Source: Heterotrichella gracilis
Lineage: Eukaryota > Sar > Xanthophyceae > Tribonematales > Xanthonemataceae
NCBI GenBank assembly: GCA_032358255.1
Contig: JAULBX010004443.1
Location: 340,051 to 404,050 of the forward strand
Direction: 5' to 3'
Length of the DNA: 64,000 nucleotides
The notes under the pieces were generated by a model that was given only the letters and a program-made list of their open reading frames with translations, did no database searches and was not told the origin of the DNA. Made by a program: the position numbers and the translations under genes. Numbering within the stretch: position 1 is the first letter of the stretch; every line of letters begins with the position of its first letter. Shown piece by piece: positions 46,197-57,323 of this stretch.

Positions 46197-47192
46197 CCTA
46201 GTGAGCGGCGACAGTGCTTGGCAGGGTTTGGTTCAGGAGGGGTGTGCGTGCTTGGTCTGCGGGAAGGATTGCAGGGGCCGTTGACCAAGTGAGGTGCAGT
46301 GGTCGCCCGAGGGACACTGATTGCATTGCACAAGGGTCTCATTGTGGCCAGCAGTGGCTTTGCACCTTTTTATTGCCTGGATTGACGGGAAAAAACCTCT
46401 ATGTCTGGGATACGTGTGGGTACTGACAGTCAGATTCCTTTTGCATTGTCAACGCTGCCGCAGGCTGACGTGGTCTTGGCGGCGTTAACAGTGGACTGTA
46501 TAACCCGTGTCTAGCAGGATGCACTGTGAAGTGTGGCACCTATTTTTATGGTGATCAAATAAGAACAACATGTCAAAATGTAACCATCCCCCCTGTTGCA
46601 AAGTTTTATCCTTGAAAGGGAGCTCGCTGCAGCCCCCAAAGGCAACCAACGCACACGCTGTGCAGCTGTGCTAAAAGATGCATGGCAAGGCGCCCCTTAT
46701 CACTATGTTTTCTTTTACTTCGGCTTAATGGCTCTATCCTGGTGGCAGCATGACTTCTTCAACGGCGGGGCCATTGGCATGAACTCAAGTGCGCATGGGT
46801 GCGCTGCAGGGCCTTCACTTCAGCTCATGTCGACATTCTTATTCTAATACCCCTTGATGCAAACTCTCAATATTTTTTGAAAAATCGTACAAAAGCATCG
46901 CAACTATTGCCAATAGTGGCACAGTGTAGGGGGCTCTAACGCAACAACTTTGAGTAGTGGCAACCTGCTGCAACGCGTTTCGTATCATCCACTGTGTCAC
47001 ATGCGTATACATTGTATTGTATGCCCATCCCCCCATGGGTACCCAGGTATATTTGAACGTTGAAACATACCTAGCGAAAGACACGTAATTGGAAAGAACC
47101 CTGTCTTCCCTACAAACTGCGCACGGATACGGTTTGGCACAACCTGGCAAGTTTGGTGCGGGTGACCCCTTGCCATGTGACGCCTTGGAGCA
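46197..47192. other. Intergenic: FkbM 3' region and kinesin promoter
   Basis: No supported exon. A TGTAA near 46579 could polyadenylate the FkbM transcript; the rest presumably carries the kinesin promoter. Confidence 0.45.
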
Positions 47193-50100
47193 ATGGTGCA
47201 GCCCGTGTCCAGCGGGGAGGACTCTCCGGATACAGCCAGCAACTTCAAGGTGAGGAGTGGTCCGCTTTCGGTCCAATGTCATCAAAATAGGGAACAGCCG
47301 CGTGTTGCATTGGCCCACTGTCCGTTGCCCCCAGGTTGCAGCTACAAGGCTACAGTCAGGCAACTGTTGCAGCCACACCCCAGCCCTGATTTGATTCCCA
47401 GAGCTTATGGTTGCAAGCTGTTGTCCACTTACTTGGATATTACTGTACACTCTAGAGGCGCTTTTAGTGTCATACACTGCACCAATCTTTGACACTCCTG
47501 GCTGGCAAGTTCATAGTTGGGCTGGAGGACGTGGCATATAGCTTGTGGCTGTCAATTTCTGCCTTTTGCTGACTGTGTGACACTAACTATAATTAGCTGT
47601 GGTGGTTTCGGTATGAATGGGTTGACAGTATTTTTTTCAGTTGCCATTATACATAACAAGATTGTGCCTTGGTTGTGTCAACAGATGTTCTTGCATCGGC
47701 AGAGCAAGCCAAAACAGGAACATGACTCTTTAACCTGTTACTGAGACGGTCAACGGCTTCCATTGAGGGGCAAGGGTGTGCCTGGGCACTGTGCACCTGC
47801 GCCACCATGTCAATGGGCATGTAGTGTGGTGTAGTGCTGAAGGGCACACCCAGCCCCCTGCATCAGGCGGTTTGCCTTTGCGTGTCAATTTTCAACACCT
47901 GATCGAACTATGGCATTGTGCAGGTGGTTGTTCGTGTCCGGCCTTTTCTGCGCCGCGAGTTCCAGGTACGAGGTGCTCACATTGGTTCAGGGTACCCTCG
48001 GTTTCCTCTGCGTTGCAATTAATATGACACTGAGCCTTGTGTTGCTTTCTGCTGCAGTATGGCGATCCAGAGACGGCAGTGCTCGTTGATCCATCGCACA
48101 AGTCACTCACATTCTCAGAAAACCTCAAAGCACTGCACAGTGGTGATATAGGAACTCACCCTGGGGCCTGGGTGAGTGAAAGGGACTGTGGTGGTGGCCA
48201 GATTGTCGGGTGTCCTATCGTTCCTGATGTAGTGTTTTTCTGCCACAGTTTTTGTATGTTTTTTATAATGTTGTTGATTTTAATGGTATGTGCAGGCCTA
48301 CTCCACATACCAGTTTTCTTTTGACCATATCTACGATCACGACAGCCTGCAAGAGGACGTGTACGATACTTCAGCCAAAGAAGCAGTCCACAGTGTACTA
48401 CAGGCAAGCTGCCACCAGTCAGGGTTGTGCTTTGATGTGTACTGTGGTGCTCCCCCTTGCTAGGGGTGCCATTGTGGCCACTGGTGCTATTGATGACTGT
48501 CAGCTGTACAATCATGATGGGGTAGAAGAGCTGTCTTTGATATGGGCAGACTGACCAATGTGGCCAGTACAAACCTCACCATGCCTATGCTTATGACGTG
48601 ACGCCTAGTTTCCCTCCTCCAGGGTTATAATGCCACCATCATTGCCTACGGCCAGACTGGCACTGGCAAGACCTACACCATGGAGGGTGGCGGTGCAGAC
48701 CGTGATGGGCGCGGCATCATCCCCAGGGCCATTGAAGACGTATTCAACTGCATCGAGAATGACAACTCTTCCACCAAAAGCCAGTTTCTGGTGCGGGCAT
48801 CCTACTTGCAGATCTACAATGAGACCATTTCAGACTTGTTGAAGCCAGGCAAAGCAGGCCTGACGATACGTGAAGACAAGCGACGTGGGCTCTACGTGGA
48901 AGGGCTGTCGGAATGGCTTGTCAAGTCACCAGCAGCGGTGGGTGCCAATTTGCAAGCCATACAATGCTGCCAACAATGACCCTTGGTAGGATTCAGGGTC
49001 ACTAATTGCCATGGGCTGAACACACTCAATTTGCAATGAGCTTCCGCTGACGTTTCCTGGGCTGTATCGGTAATTCAGGTGTATGAGCTCATGGGTCGTG
49101 GGGTCCAGAACCGCGCCACAGGTGCCACCAAGCTGAATGAGGACAGTAGCCGTAGCCATGCTGTATTTGTGCTCATCATTGAGAAGTCCACAGAGGAGCG
49201 GGATGAGGCCAAGCTGGACCAGTTCATGGGCATGGCACCAGGTGTGGTTGCCAATGAGGCCCCCATCAACCTGTGCACTCCGCATGGGCATGTATGTTGG
49301 CTCTGTACATGTACTCACCATTGTTTGCTCCAATGTCTACAGGTATTGGGCGCATGGAGCGCCCCCCGTCAGCCCCTCCCACGTCAAAGCACATTACAAT
49401 GGGCAAGCTCAACCTGGTGGATCTGGCAGGGTCGGAGCGAGTGCACATCACAGGTGGGGCTGAGATACTGCTGGCTGCAACTAATTGGCAACAGGGTGGG
49501 CAGGCATGCACTAGATTCAAATGCTTGTTTGTTGCAGGTGCAACTGGCAAGCGACTCGAGGAAAGCAAGAAGATCAACCAATCCCTTTCAGCGCTGGGTA
49601 ACGTGATATCTTCCTTGACAAGCGAGAATGGGCCTAAGAACAAGCAGCACATTCCATATAGGTGAGATGTATGTTGTGATTTTTACTTATTCATTTTTTA
49701 ATGATGCAACAAAATAATATATATTTGTTGCATCAATAGTTAGTTAGTTACATGCATTGCAGCAATACAGCCAGATTAGCAGTCGGTCTTGCACATGCGG
49801 CGCCACATTGTTGCATCATGAAAATGTGAATACGTCCTAGCATCCCTTGTCACCAACATCCCCTGACGATTTCTGCAGGGATTCCAAGCTCACTCGGATT
49901 CTCGAAGACAGCTTGGGCGGCAATTGTAAAACGACCATGATGTGCATGATCTCACCTGCCTTGGATGCCTTTGGAGGTGCGTGGGTCACTCAGCGACTGT
50001 GGTGCTGCAGTGACAACCCTTTGTTGAAGTGCATGCATAATCCAATAACAGAATAATGATGAAAAGCCTCCCGCAGTCCGAAGACCACTTATGCCTGCAT

Positions 50101-53100
50101 ACACACTGATAGGCAGCAGATGTCTGTAGTCCATTGCTTGATGATTGTGTCGTATGCAGAGTCTCTTTCCACCCTCAAGTTTGCGCATCGAGCCAAAACC
50201 ATCCGCAACCGTGCCTGTGTCAACGAGGACCTTGACCAGCGGGCGCTGACCCTCAAGTACGAGAAGGAGATCAGCCGCCTGCGGGACCAGCTAAAACAGA
50301 AGTCACACGAGCTGGTGGACAGGCGGCAACTGCTGGCGGTATGTGGTGGATGTGGCCAATCCCCTGAGTCATGACTTGTTGCAGTGCATGCCATTGCTGT
50401 GCATGACAGCGCGTTCTTCACCGGCTGCCATTATCCACTCTTCTGGTATGATTCCCGCTGCCATGCCTATGCCCTAGGTGGAGGAGCGGTCCCGCCAGTC
50501 TGAGGCGGACAAAGCTGCAGTGCTGCGCCAGCTGCAGCGCCAAAGCGAGGAGCTGATGAGTATCAAGCACGAGAAGCAGCGCCTGGAGGAGGTGATCAAG
50601 GGCATGCAGTCACACCTGCTGACGGGAGGGAACAAGATTGAGGACACACTGGCGTTCAGGTGAATGCAGGGATTGCACGTGAGGCACCCAGGGATTCCGA
50701 ATATGTGATGAGTACAAAATTCATGTCTCTTGTTTGAGAGGGGTTACACAATTTGTAAAAATCTGTTTAGGGTTTAGGGTTTAGTGGAATACACCATTTT
50801 GTCACTGCCCTACAAAATGAACCACTCAATGATTGAAATACTGCCCCGTACAGACACATGCCACACCCAGCAATCCCCACGCTATTACCCATCTGTTAAA
50901 CCCTACTTGCGGCACCACTGACTGCATCTTGTACTCATTTTTATTTTTTGATTATACTTGGAAAGTAAAACAATTGATGTACCTATGTTATAAAGTATAA
51001 TAACACAATTATATCAACAAGTTGCAAATTCCCTCTCAGTTTACATGCTTTTGCTATTCATGTGTATGGCCTTTAAAAAACGGTTTAGAAAGTAGGAAAT
51101 CGTACTCATATTACTATATATATATGTACTCAGGCCAAACGCGCTTACTTATATTTCCTTAATTACGCACACTATCTGACCTGATGCTGTTACCAGGGAT
51201 GCTGTCGTCAGGAGGACTTTAATATATATCACATATGTGATCATATGTGATATATTAAAGTCCTTCTGCTGTTGCCTTGCAATCTAAAACATGTGAGCTG
51301 CCAGGAGTCCCATCATGACCCTCCGTGCATGTATGCAGAACCCTTCTTGCCAAGGAGCAGCGGCGCATCCGCACCGAGTACGAGGACCGCCTGCGCGAGC
51401 TTGAGCGTGAGCGGCAGTACATCATGGAGGAGCAGGCGCAGGTTGACAGGTACAAGCAGCTGCTAGGCAAGCAGAAGGACATCATGATTGCACTCACGGC
51501 CCGGCTGAACGACAGGGATGAGAAGATACTAGCGCTGCAGGAGGAGATTGAGGCGTACGATAACCATCAAAAGTAAGTGGGGAGGGCGGCCTCATGCAAA
51601 CCATGTTGATTTCAGCGGGGCACTGATTTTGCTTGCAGTATGGCTACCATTTTGCTCAATGGCAGTGGAAGCATCAGCATGGCTTCTGTACTGGCCTGCA
51701 GGAAGCTTGAGGACGAGGCAGATGAGCGCATGGCAGACATTCTGGCGCTACGAGGGCAGCTCATGACTGCGGGTGGTCATGTGCCAGAGATGGCGCATCA
51801 AGGAACGACCAGGTGCGTGGCAGTATACCATGAAATTTTGACAACTGGAAGCACAAATGCCATGCTGCTGTCTGGTGGTGCCAGGGAGAAGGAAAATGCC
51901 CTGTGCATTCTGCATCGCAAGTGAATACAGTGCATACCTAGCTGATATCGCTATGGTGCAGGTCAAGCATGGGTGTGCATGGGAATGGCAGCGCGGCGTT
52001 ACTGGAGGAGCAGTTTGGGCACATGGCCATGGGGGATGTGCATGTGGCCGCGCAAGAGGAGGGGCAGCTAGACCCACGACTGGTGAATGATGCCACAGAG
52101 GTATGGGGGTGTGGCACACATACCTGTCTCGTGGCGTAGTGACGTGTGGATGCTACCCTTTCATGCCACTCATGTGCGTATATTCTTTGCCCGCAGTGGG
52201 TTGGCACAGTGAGTGGCCGCACATCAGCATCCTCCAATCCACCAGCACACAGCACACTGAGCAGATCACAGCTTGGCACATCAGCAGCAGAACATGGTCA
52301 AGCTATGGCCAAGGTACGGATAGTCGGTTTCAGGCACTTTATGCCCAGCTTGATTGTTGCCCTGGTTGGGTGTGTGGGCATCTCCATGCCAGTAGATGCC
52401 TCAGGATGTGTCTGCTTTATCAAAAAACTGATGCGGTTGTGTGTGCTGCGCAGCTGTCTGACCAGGTGGCATTGCTGTCTGCTGAGAAGCAGCGCTTGAG
52501 TGCCGAGGTGGACCTGCTGGCAACACACGCGCAGGAGCAGGAGCAGGCACTTAGTGCAATGCAGGTAGCGCACGCATGCAACCAGCGTTGGTTAGTGGGG
52601 GACTGACATGCATTCCAGCAGTAAAGGCAGAGTATCAGTTAGTCTGGCTGTTCAATCTTGGCACTATCAAGCATCGGCAGAACAAGTTATGCAGCCATGC
52701 GCACACACGCCCCGGCGATACAGGACAGATTTGCACCTCCTCTACAGGTTGCAGCAAGCTTTAAATCACATGTGCATATCCCTGAAAATGATTTAGGTGT
52801 CAGGGCAACCGATGGGCTCCAGGGTGTCCCTACAGGCTCTTATGTTTTACTTAAAGCATACCCAGCCCACGATGTGGTTAGTAGGTACCACACAATTGAA
52901 ATGTGGAACACTTTGACAGAATACTGCATCACCAAGGCATGGAGCTTCCACTGCACGTATACACAAGGCTCGAGCTGATCTGTGTACACCCTGTTGCAGT
53001 CCGAGTCCGAGCGCATGTCCACTGCTGTAGCTCACACTGCCAAGGAGCGTGCGGCGCTCCACAAAATCATGGACCAGCGTATGCGAGGCCTGGTGGACAG

Positions 53101-53353
53101 CATGGACGCCTGTGTGCAACAGGTGAGCTGGGTGCCTGGTGGCTTTGGGATGCTGTCAGGCAATGGTGGCGCCGGTGGTGCGAGTCTATGGGTGTGCCTG
53201 GCTGTGCTCACCATCATTTGGGCCATGCAAAGCCTGTGTATTTTGCAGGGTGACACTCCTGGCGTGCAAGACTGTGTGCGGCAGATGCGCTACTTGGTTG
53301 AAGCCACCAGCAATGCACTACAGCTCTCAGCAGCAGATGCGCCAGCGTTGTAA
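47193..53353 (+). CDS. Kinesin with N-terminal motor and coiled-coil tail
   Basis: Microtubule motor of 810 residues. Exons 47193-47249, 47924-47965, 48058-48171, 48296-48403, 48623-48937, 49079-49241, 49343-49453, 49538-49661, 49879-49976, 50160-50338, 50478-50659, 51339-51572, 51702-51812, 51962-52100, 52197-52313, 52454-52564, 53000-53122, 53249-53353; every phase agrees. The motor (about 19-395) opens [13 protein letters not shown] loop GQTGTGKT (117-124), switch I NEDSSRSH (232-239), switch II DLAGSE (293-298), and [16 protein letters not shown]. Neck and tail (about 400-810) are heptad-rich: [46 protein letters not shown]. The fourth intron uses a GC donor (CAG/GCAAGC). The VYELMGRG block and long RLRDQLKQ neck recall orphan kinesins of ciliated protists and algae, but I cannot fix the subfamily. 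TGTAA overlaps the stop codon. Confidence 0.92.
49703..49734. repeat. Short inverted repeat in a kinesin intron
   Basis: Arms GATGCAACAAA and TTTGTTGCATC around a 10-base AT loop, within intron 8. Confidence 0.9.
51213..51264. repeat. Near-perfect 52-bp palindrome in a kinesin intron
   Basis: Arms of 28 and 24 bases from AGGACTTTAATATAT to ATATTAAAGTCCT meet without a loop; they differ by two 2-base indels (an extra TA and an extra GT on the left side). Lies at the end of the 679-base AT-rich intron 11. Confidence 0.93.
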
Positions 53354-54467
53354 GACCATGGCGCTACTTGATACCTTTGGTAGCATGGTTGGGGCAGGAA
53401 TTAGTTTAACAATTGCAGCACTGCCACATATTTACTGGTGCTATTGGCAGCAGGCACGTATGCTGTGCATTGTGCTGTCAGCAGAGATTATCAATCTTTT
53501 TCCCAGAACGAACAAATATATTGAATCTGATTAGCAACATCGGCATATACCCGCAGTCGATTCTGCGTGTTGATACTAATTTGTGTGTGTATAATATGCA
53601 TCCATCGCAGTAACAAACAGTCAATGACATGTTATTTGTCACTGCATCAAGGCCTCTCTGATTCACGCCATTAGCATGTGACATGCAACCAGCAGATATC
53701 TGCATGTGCACACTCAGTGGTGAGCACCCTGGGCCAGGTACATGCAAATCTCCGATGATTGCATAGCTTCATTATTCGATTTGCTTCAAGTTTGGTCACC
53801 AGTTCGTGACAATTGGCAATGTTCAACACTCAGTGGTATGGTAGCATGCACATGATCATGCTGAGACGATCATGAAGTTCATGCGCAGTTGCTCAGTGCA
53901 TCAGCATGATGGCCAGCATCATTCTGAAATTCACAGGCCCGCCAGCGCGCGCGTGGCAGTCGACCAAGTCTTTAATGTGTCAATTTAATTCCATTAATTT
54001 AATGGAATGCAATTGCCGCATAGATCGTCACCCAACGGATTCTAAAACCGATTTGGAGTCATTTATGCGCACAGTCTGGACCGACCCGGACATGTCACCA
54101 TGATGCATCATTTGGGTATCCGATTGCCAATATCAATTAATTAATCTGTGCACCGTGTCACCACCGGGGCCCGGAAGGAGTCCCTGGCCCGGGAATCACT
54201 GATGATCAGATTGAACTAGCACATTGTGGAAACAAGGAGTTGGCAAACTTTCAAGCAACCAACCTGTATACCTGCTCAACATGGGCAGCGCGGAAGCCCC
54301 CGCATTATGCTCCCATTGCCATATACTCTTTGCCGAAGGCTCCTATGGATCCCACTCAATCCCTGGATCCCATGATAGGCATGGATCCCAATGTAATTGT
54401 GAATGTCACTGTGACTACATAGCGCCAAATGCCCAAAGTCCACCACTGGCATGCCAAGCTCACATCA
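53354..54467. other. Convergent intergenic region
   Basis: No supported exon. A 21-base palindrome ATTCCATTAA-T-TTAATGGAAT occupies 53988-54008, and three GGATCCCA/GGATCCC motifs cluster at 54345-54392. Confidence 0.5.
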
Positions 54468-55475
54468 TCATCTGCCCTTGTATTGCCGGTGTTCCTTGAG
54501 CCCGTTGCGCACGTAGTGCAGCTGGGCCCGCTGCTCAGTGGCAGGCGATTGCTTGTCCAGGGCCTCCTTCACGTCTGGGTTCAGCCGTAGGTAGCCCTGC
54601 CAGTCAAAGTCAGCCGGCAGCCCCGCAAGCGCCAATGAGTACTGCCGCCCCGCCAGCCGCCCGTTGGTCACATAATGGGCTTCTGCAAGGTTCTGGTTGT
54701 CAAACCCATCCCTCACAAGGTCCGGGTTGAGCTCCAGGTACATGTGCCAGTCAAAGTCTAGCGGCACCCCCCGGTCGTCCACCTTGATGCCATCTTTTGG
54801 CTCTGCTTCCTTGGCATCAGACACAGACACGCTGTCGTCGCCATGGCCAGCATGGGGGTCATCGTCCTCTCCACCAGACACGGAACCGGTGCCCTCAAAC
54901 TTGCGGCGTAAATGCTCGGGTAGGTGGTGCAGCAGGTAAGGGCGCATCTCCTTCTTGCCATACTGGACATAGTGAAGCTCTGCTGCATTCTCCCCATTGA
55001 TGCCCGCCTCCACCAGGTCTGGGTTGAGCTTTAGGTACATCTGCCAGTCAAAGTCCTGCGGTGTTCCCACAACAATCACCTTCTGGGAGGCGGCGGCCCC
55101 GGCACCCACGCCAATGCCGCGAGCACGCAGTGTGGTAGCGCTAGCCTGTGCTCCAGTGGCCTGCGCAGCTGCCTTCCCCTTTCCCCCTGTTGCCACTGCT
55201 GCCTTCTGTGTGGTAGTGAGCTGGTCCAGTGTGCGCATGGAGGACTGCTGGTGGCGCACATTCTCCAGCGTAATTGACTGGAACAGCAGGCCAAAGGCCA
55301 TGAACACCATCAGCAGAATTGCGCACACTTTATCCTGACGCGGGGGTCCAGCTGGGCCGCCTAGCCGTGTGGGTGGGGCTGGCGCTGAGAGCAGCATGTG
55401 GCTGGGGGCAGAAGGGCTGCGCACCTGAACAAGTAGCGTACAAGTGAGAGGGCCAGGCAACAGTTTGTAACGCAT
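54468..55475 (-). CDS. Membrane-anchored protein with three DFDW-YL-LNPDL-HY repeats
   Basis: Single open frame of 335 residues from ATG 55475 (309 from ATG 55397; a CTTGTTCAG acceptor-like site between them could mark a spliced start). A hydrophobic segment (CAILLMVFMAFGLLF) preceded by basic residues makes a type II signal anchor. After an Ala/Gly/Thr-rich linker come three copies of a repeat of about 40 residues: DFDWQMYLKLNPDLVEAG, DFDWHMYLELNPDLVRDG and DFDWQGYLRLNPDVKEA, each ending HYV..G...R.Y. An acidic linker (SGGEDDDPHAGHGDDS) separates copies 1 and 2. Similar DWxxYLxxNPDL...HW/HY...G..EgR modules accompany glycosyltransferases in bacteria and large DNA viruses (recalled). No catalytic domain is seen here. 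A role in the Golgi lumen, perhaps in binding glycans or a transferase, is inference only. Confidence 0.78.
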   Translation of the reverse strand: MRYKLLPGPLTCTLLVQVRSPSAPSHMLLSAPAPPTRLGGPAGPPRQDKVCAILLMVFMAFGLLFQSITLENVRHQQSSMRTLDQLTTTQKAAVATGGKGKAAAQATGAQASATTLRARGIGVGAGAAASQKVIVVGTPQDFDWQMYLKLNPDLVEAGINGENAAELHYVQYGKKEMRPYLLHHLPEHLRRKFEGTGSVSGGEDDDPHAGHGDDSVSVSDAKEAEPKDGIKVDDRGVPLDFDWHMYLELNPDLVRDGFDNQNLAEAHYVTNGRLAGRQYSLALAGLPADFDWQGYLRLNPDVKEALDKQSPATEQRAQLHYVRNGLKEHRQYKGR

Positions 55476-57323
55476 CTAATCTGTGTCCAGATTTTGGGTC
55501 AGACACAAAACAGCACGTTGCAGCACGCCTGACTGGTGTATGCGGGGGCGAACAATGGCACGATAGCTTTGCAGCTGTGACAACCGCCCACCTGACTGAA
55601 ATGGCTGCACCGCCCAAGCAGCGCTAGTTACTGGCAGGGTGCCCCGCCCACCACACTCCAGGGGCTATTATACCACTCCCTTGCAAGCCACTGTTGTACC
55701 ACCCGCGCCTGCAACAGGCCTGTGTCACCACAATATTTGCAACTTAGTTTGAAAGCGCAGCGTATGCATGCATGCGCACACAGGTGATGCTGTTGGTTAT
55801 GGTTTGCAGGAGGTGGTGGTTGTGTTCTATGGTGTATTAAAATTACAGAGGCACCTGCACAGTGTGCACTAGTGGGCAGCACACAACACCACCCACCCAC
55901 TGCGCACACTTTCCTATCAAGTTGACATCTGACAAACGCTTGCCTGTTGTGTGAAGAAACGCTTGTGCAACTTAAACAACATACAAACCAATAAACCAAC
56001 AAGCCCCACCTTTATCCAGTGCCAGCAGTGCACCGACGGGTTTCCTGGGGTGGCATTGAAGCAGAATCACACTGTGTCCGTTCCAGCCCACAGGGTAAAG
56101 CGCTTTAACACCAAGATCAGATACATATACGTATGTGGCGTGTTTGTGGCCTGTGGCTGGCTTGAAGATCGTAGACGTAACGTCTGATAGCCACAGTACT
56201 CCGGGTAATAGGACTGTGACCCAGTGGATCCAGTGTGTGGGTGCCCGGGCATGCCCTAGGGTAGGCTCCGCGGTGGGCACTTTCAAAAAACTGAAACAAC
56301 GGTGCTGCCTGCAACCTTTACTTTACATATCACTGCTGACAGTGCTGTGCGTTGTCGTTTAGCGCTACCGCGCTGCAGTACAGTACCCTTAAAGTTCCGG
56401 TAGTACGTGGATATAATACATCCAGGTACTGGCCAAGGTGGTCCGAATTCGAACAGCCTGCTTCACTTTTCAGGAGAATGGCACTCAATTTACAGAGGAA
56501 TATCGCAGTGAAAGTTTTCCTGTATCAGTTTGCTGCCTGATAGCCCTGAACTGGGCTGGTGTGTGCCTGGCAATGGGGTGCACAGGTGATGCATGCATGC
56601 ATTGGCAAATTTAAATTGTCAGCACAATGCATGCAAAAGAAAAAAACGAATATAAAACATCCGAGTACCTGTTTGCAAGGTTTATCCCGACGATGGGTCC
56701 AGGATCGATCAGGTAAGGCTACCTATGCGAATAAGCTATGGAGCTCTACCTAGATCAAGCCAGGAAAGACTGCCATGGTAAGGGCTTGGGACTCAGCAGG
56801 TATGGTACCCTGGCAGTATTACCAATGGTCAGACGTAGACTGTCAATACACAATGGACCCAGCATCTGTATAACAACCTTCCTTCAAGTGCAGTGGTCGC
56901 CGGCGTTACAACCCACCTGAAGGGTTACTGCAGTGGCAAGCTAAACTTATTAGTAACTGTTGCTTCATGCCGTGGGGCCCATACAAATCTGTTGCATACA
57001 GCATATGGAGCAGGGTAGCATTGACATTACCCCTACAAGCAACACACACACAAAAAGAAATGCTAGAGAGCCAGCTGAGTTGCGGTGGCCAGGAAGGTGC
57101 AGAATTCCCAAGGCTGATGTGTAAAATACCCGATGGCGATCACCACGTGCTTGTAAATATTGAGCCCTAGTAAAGTCAACGGCAGGAGGGCTAACAGAAC
57201 ATGATGTGAAACACTTGGCAACAGGACGTTCCAGCACAGCACAGTGTACCAACAACGCCACCGTAATTGTCCCACACTTGCTTTTGAGGCGCAAAAGGCG
57301 CATGTGCCAGTCCCCCAGACCGA
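55476..57323. other. Intergenic stretch without supported gene
   Basis: About 1.8 kb between two minus-strand genes; should contain the V-ATPase H 3' UTR (TGTAA on the minus strand near 56906-56910) and the upstream region of the repeat protein. No credible exon or RNA gene seen; the open frames are short and compositionally random. Confidence 0.5.

Noticed and set aside
46596-46847. 83-residue open frame with a hydrophobic WWQHDFF segment
   Set aside because: Isolated between two genes, no homologue recognised and no supporting context.
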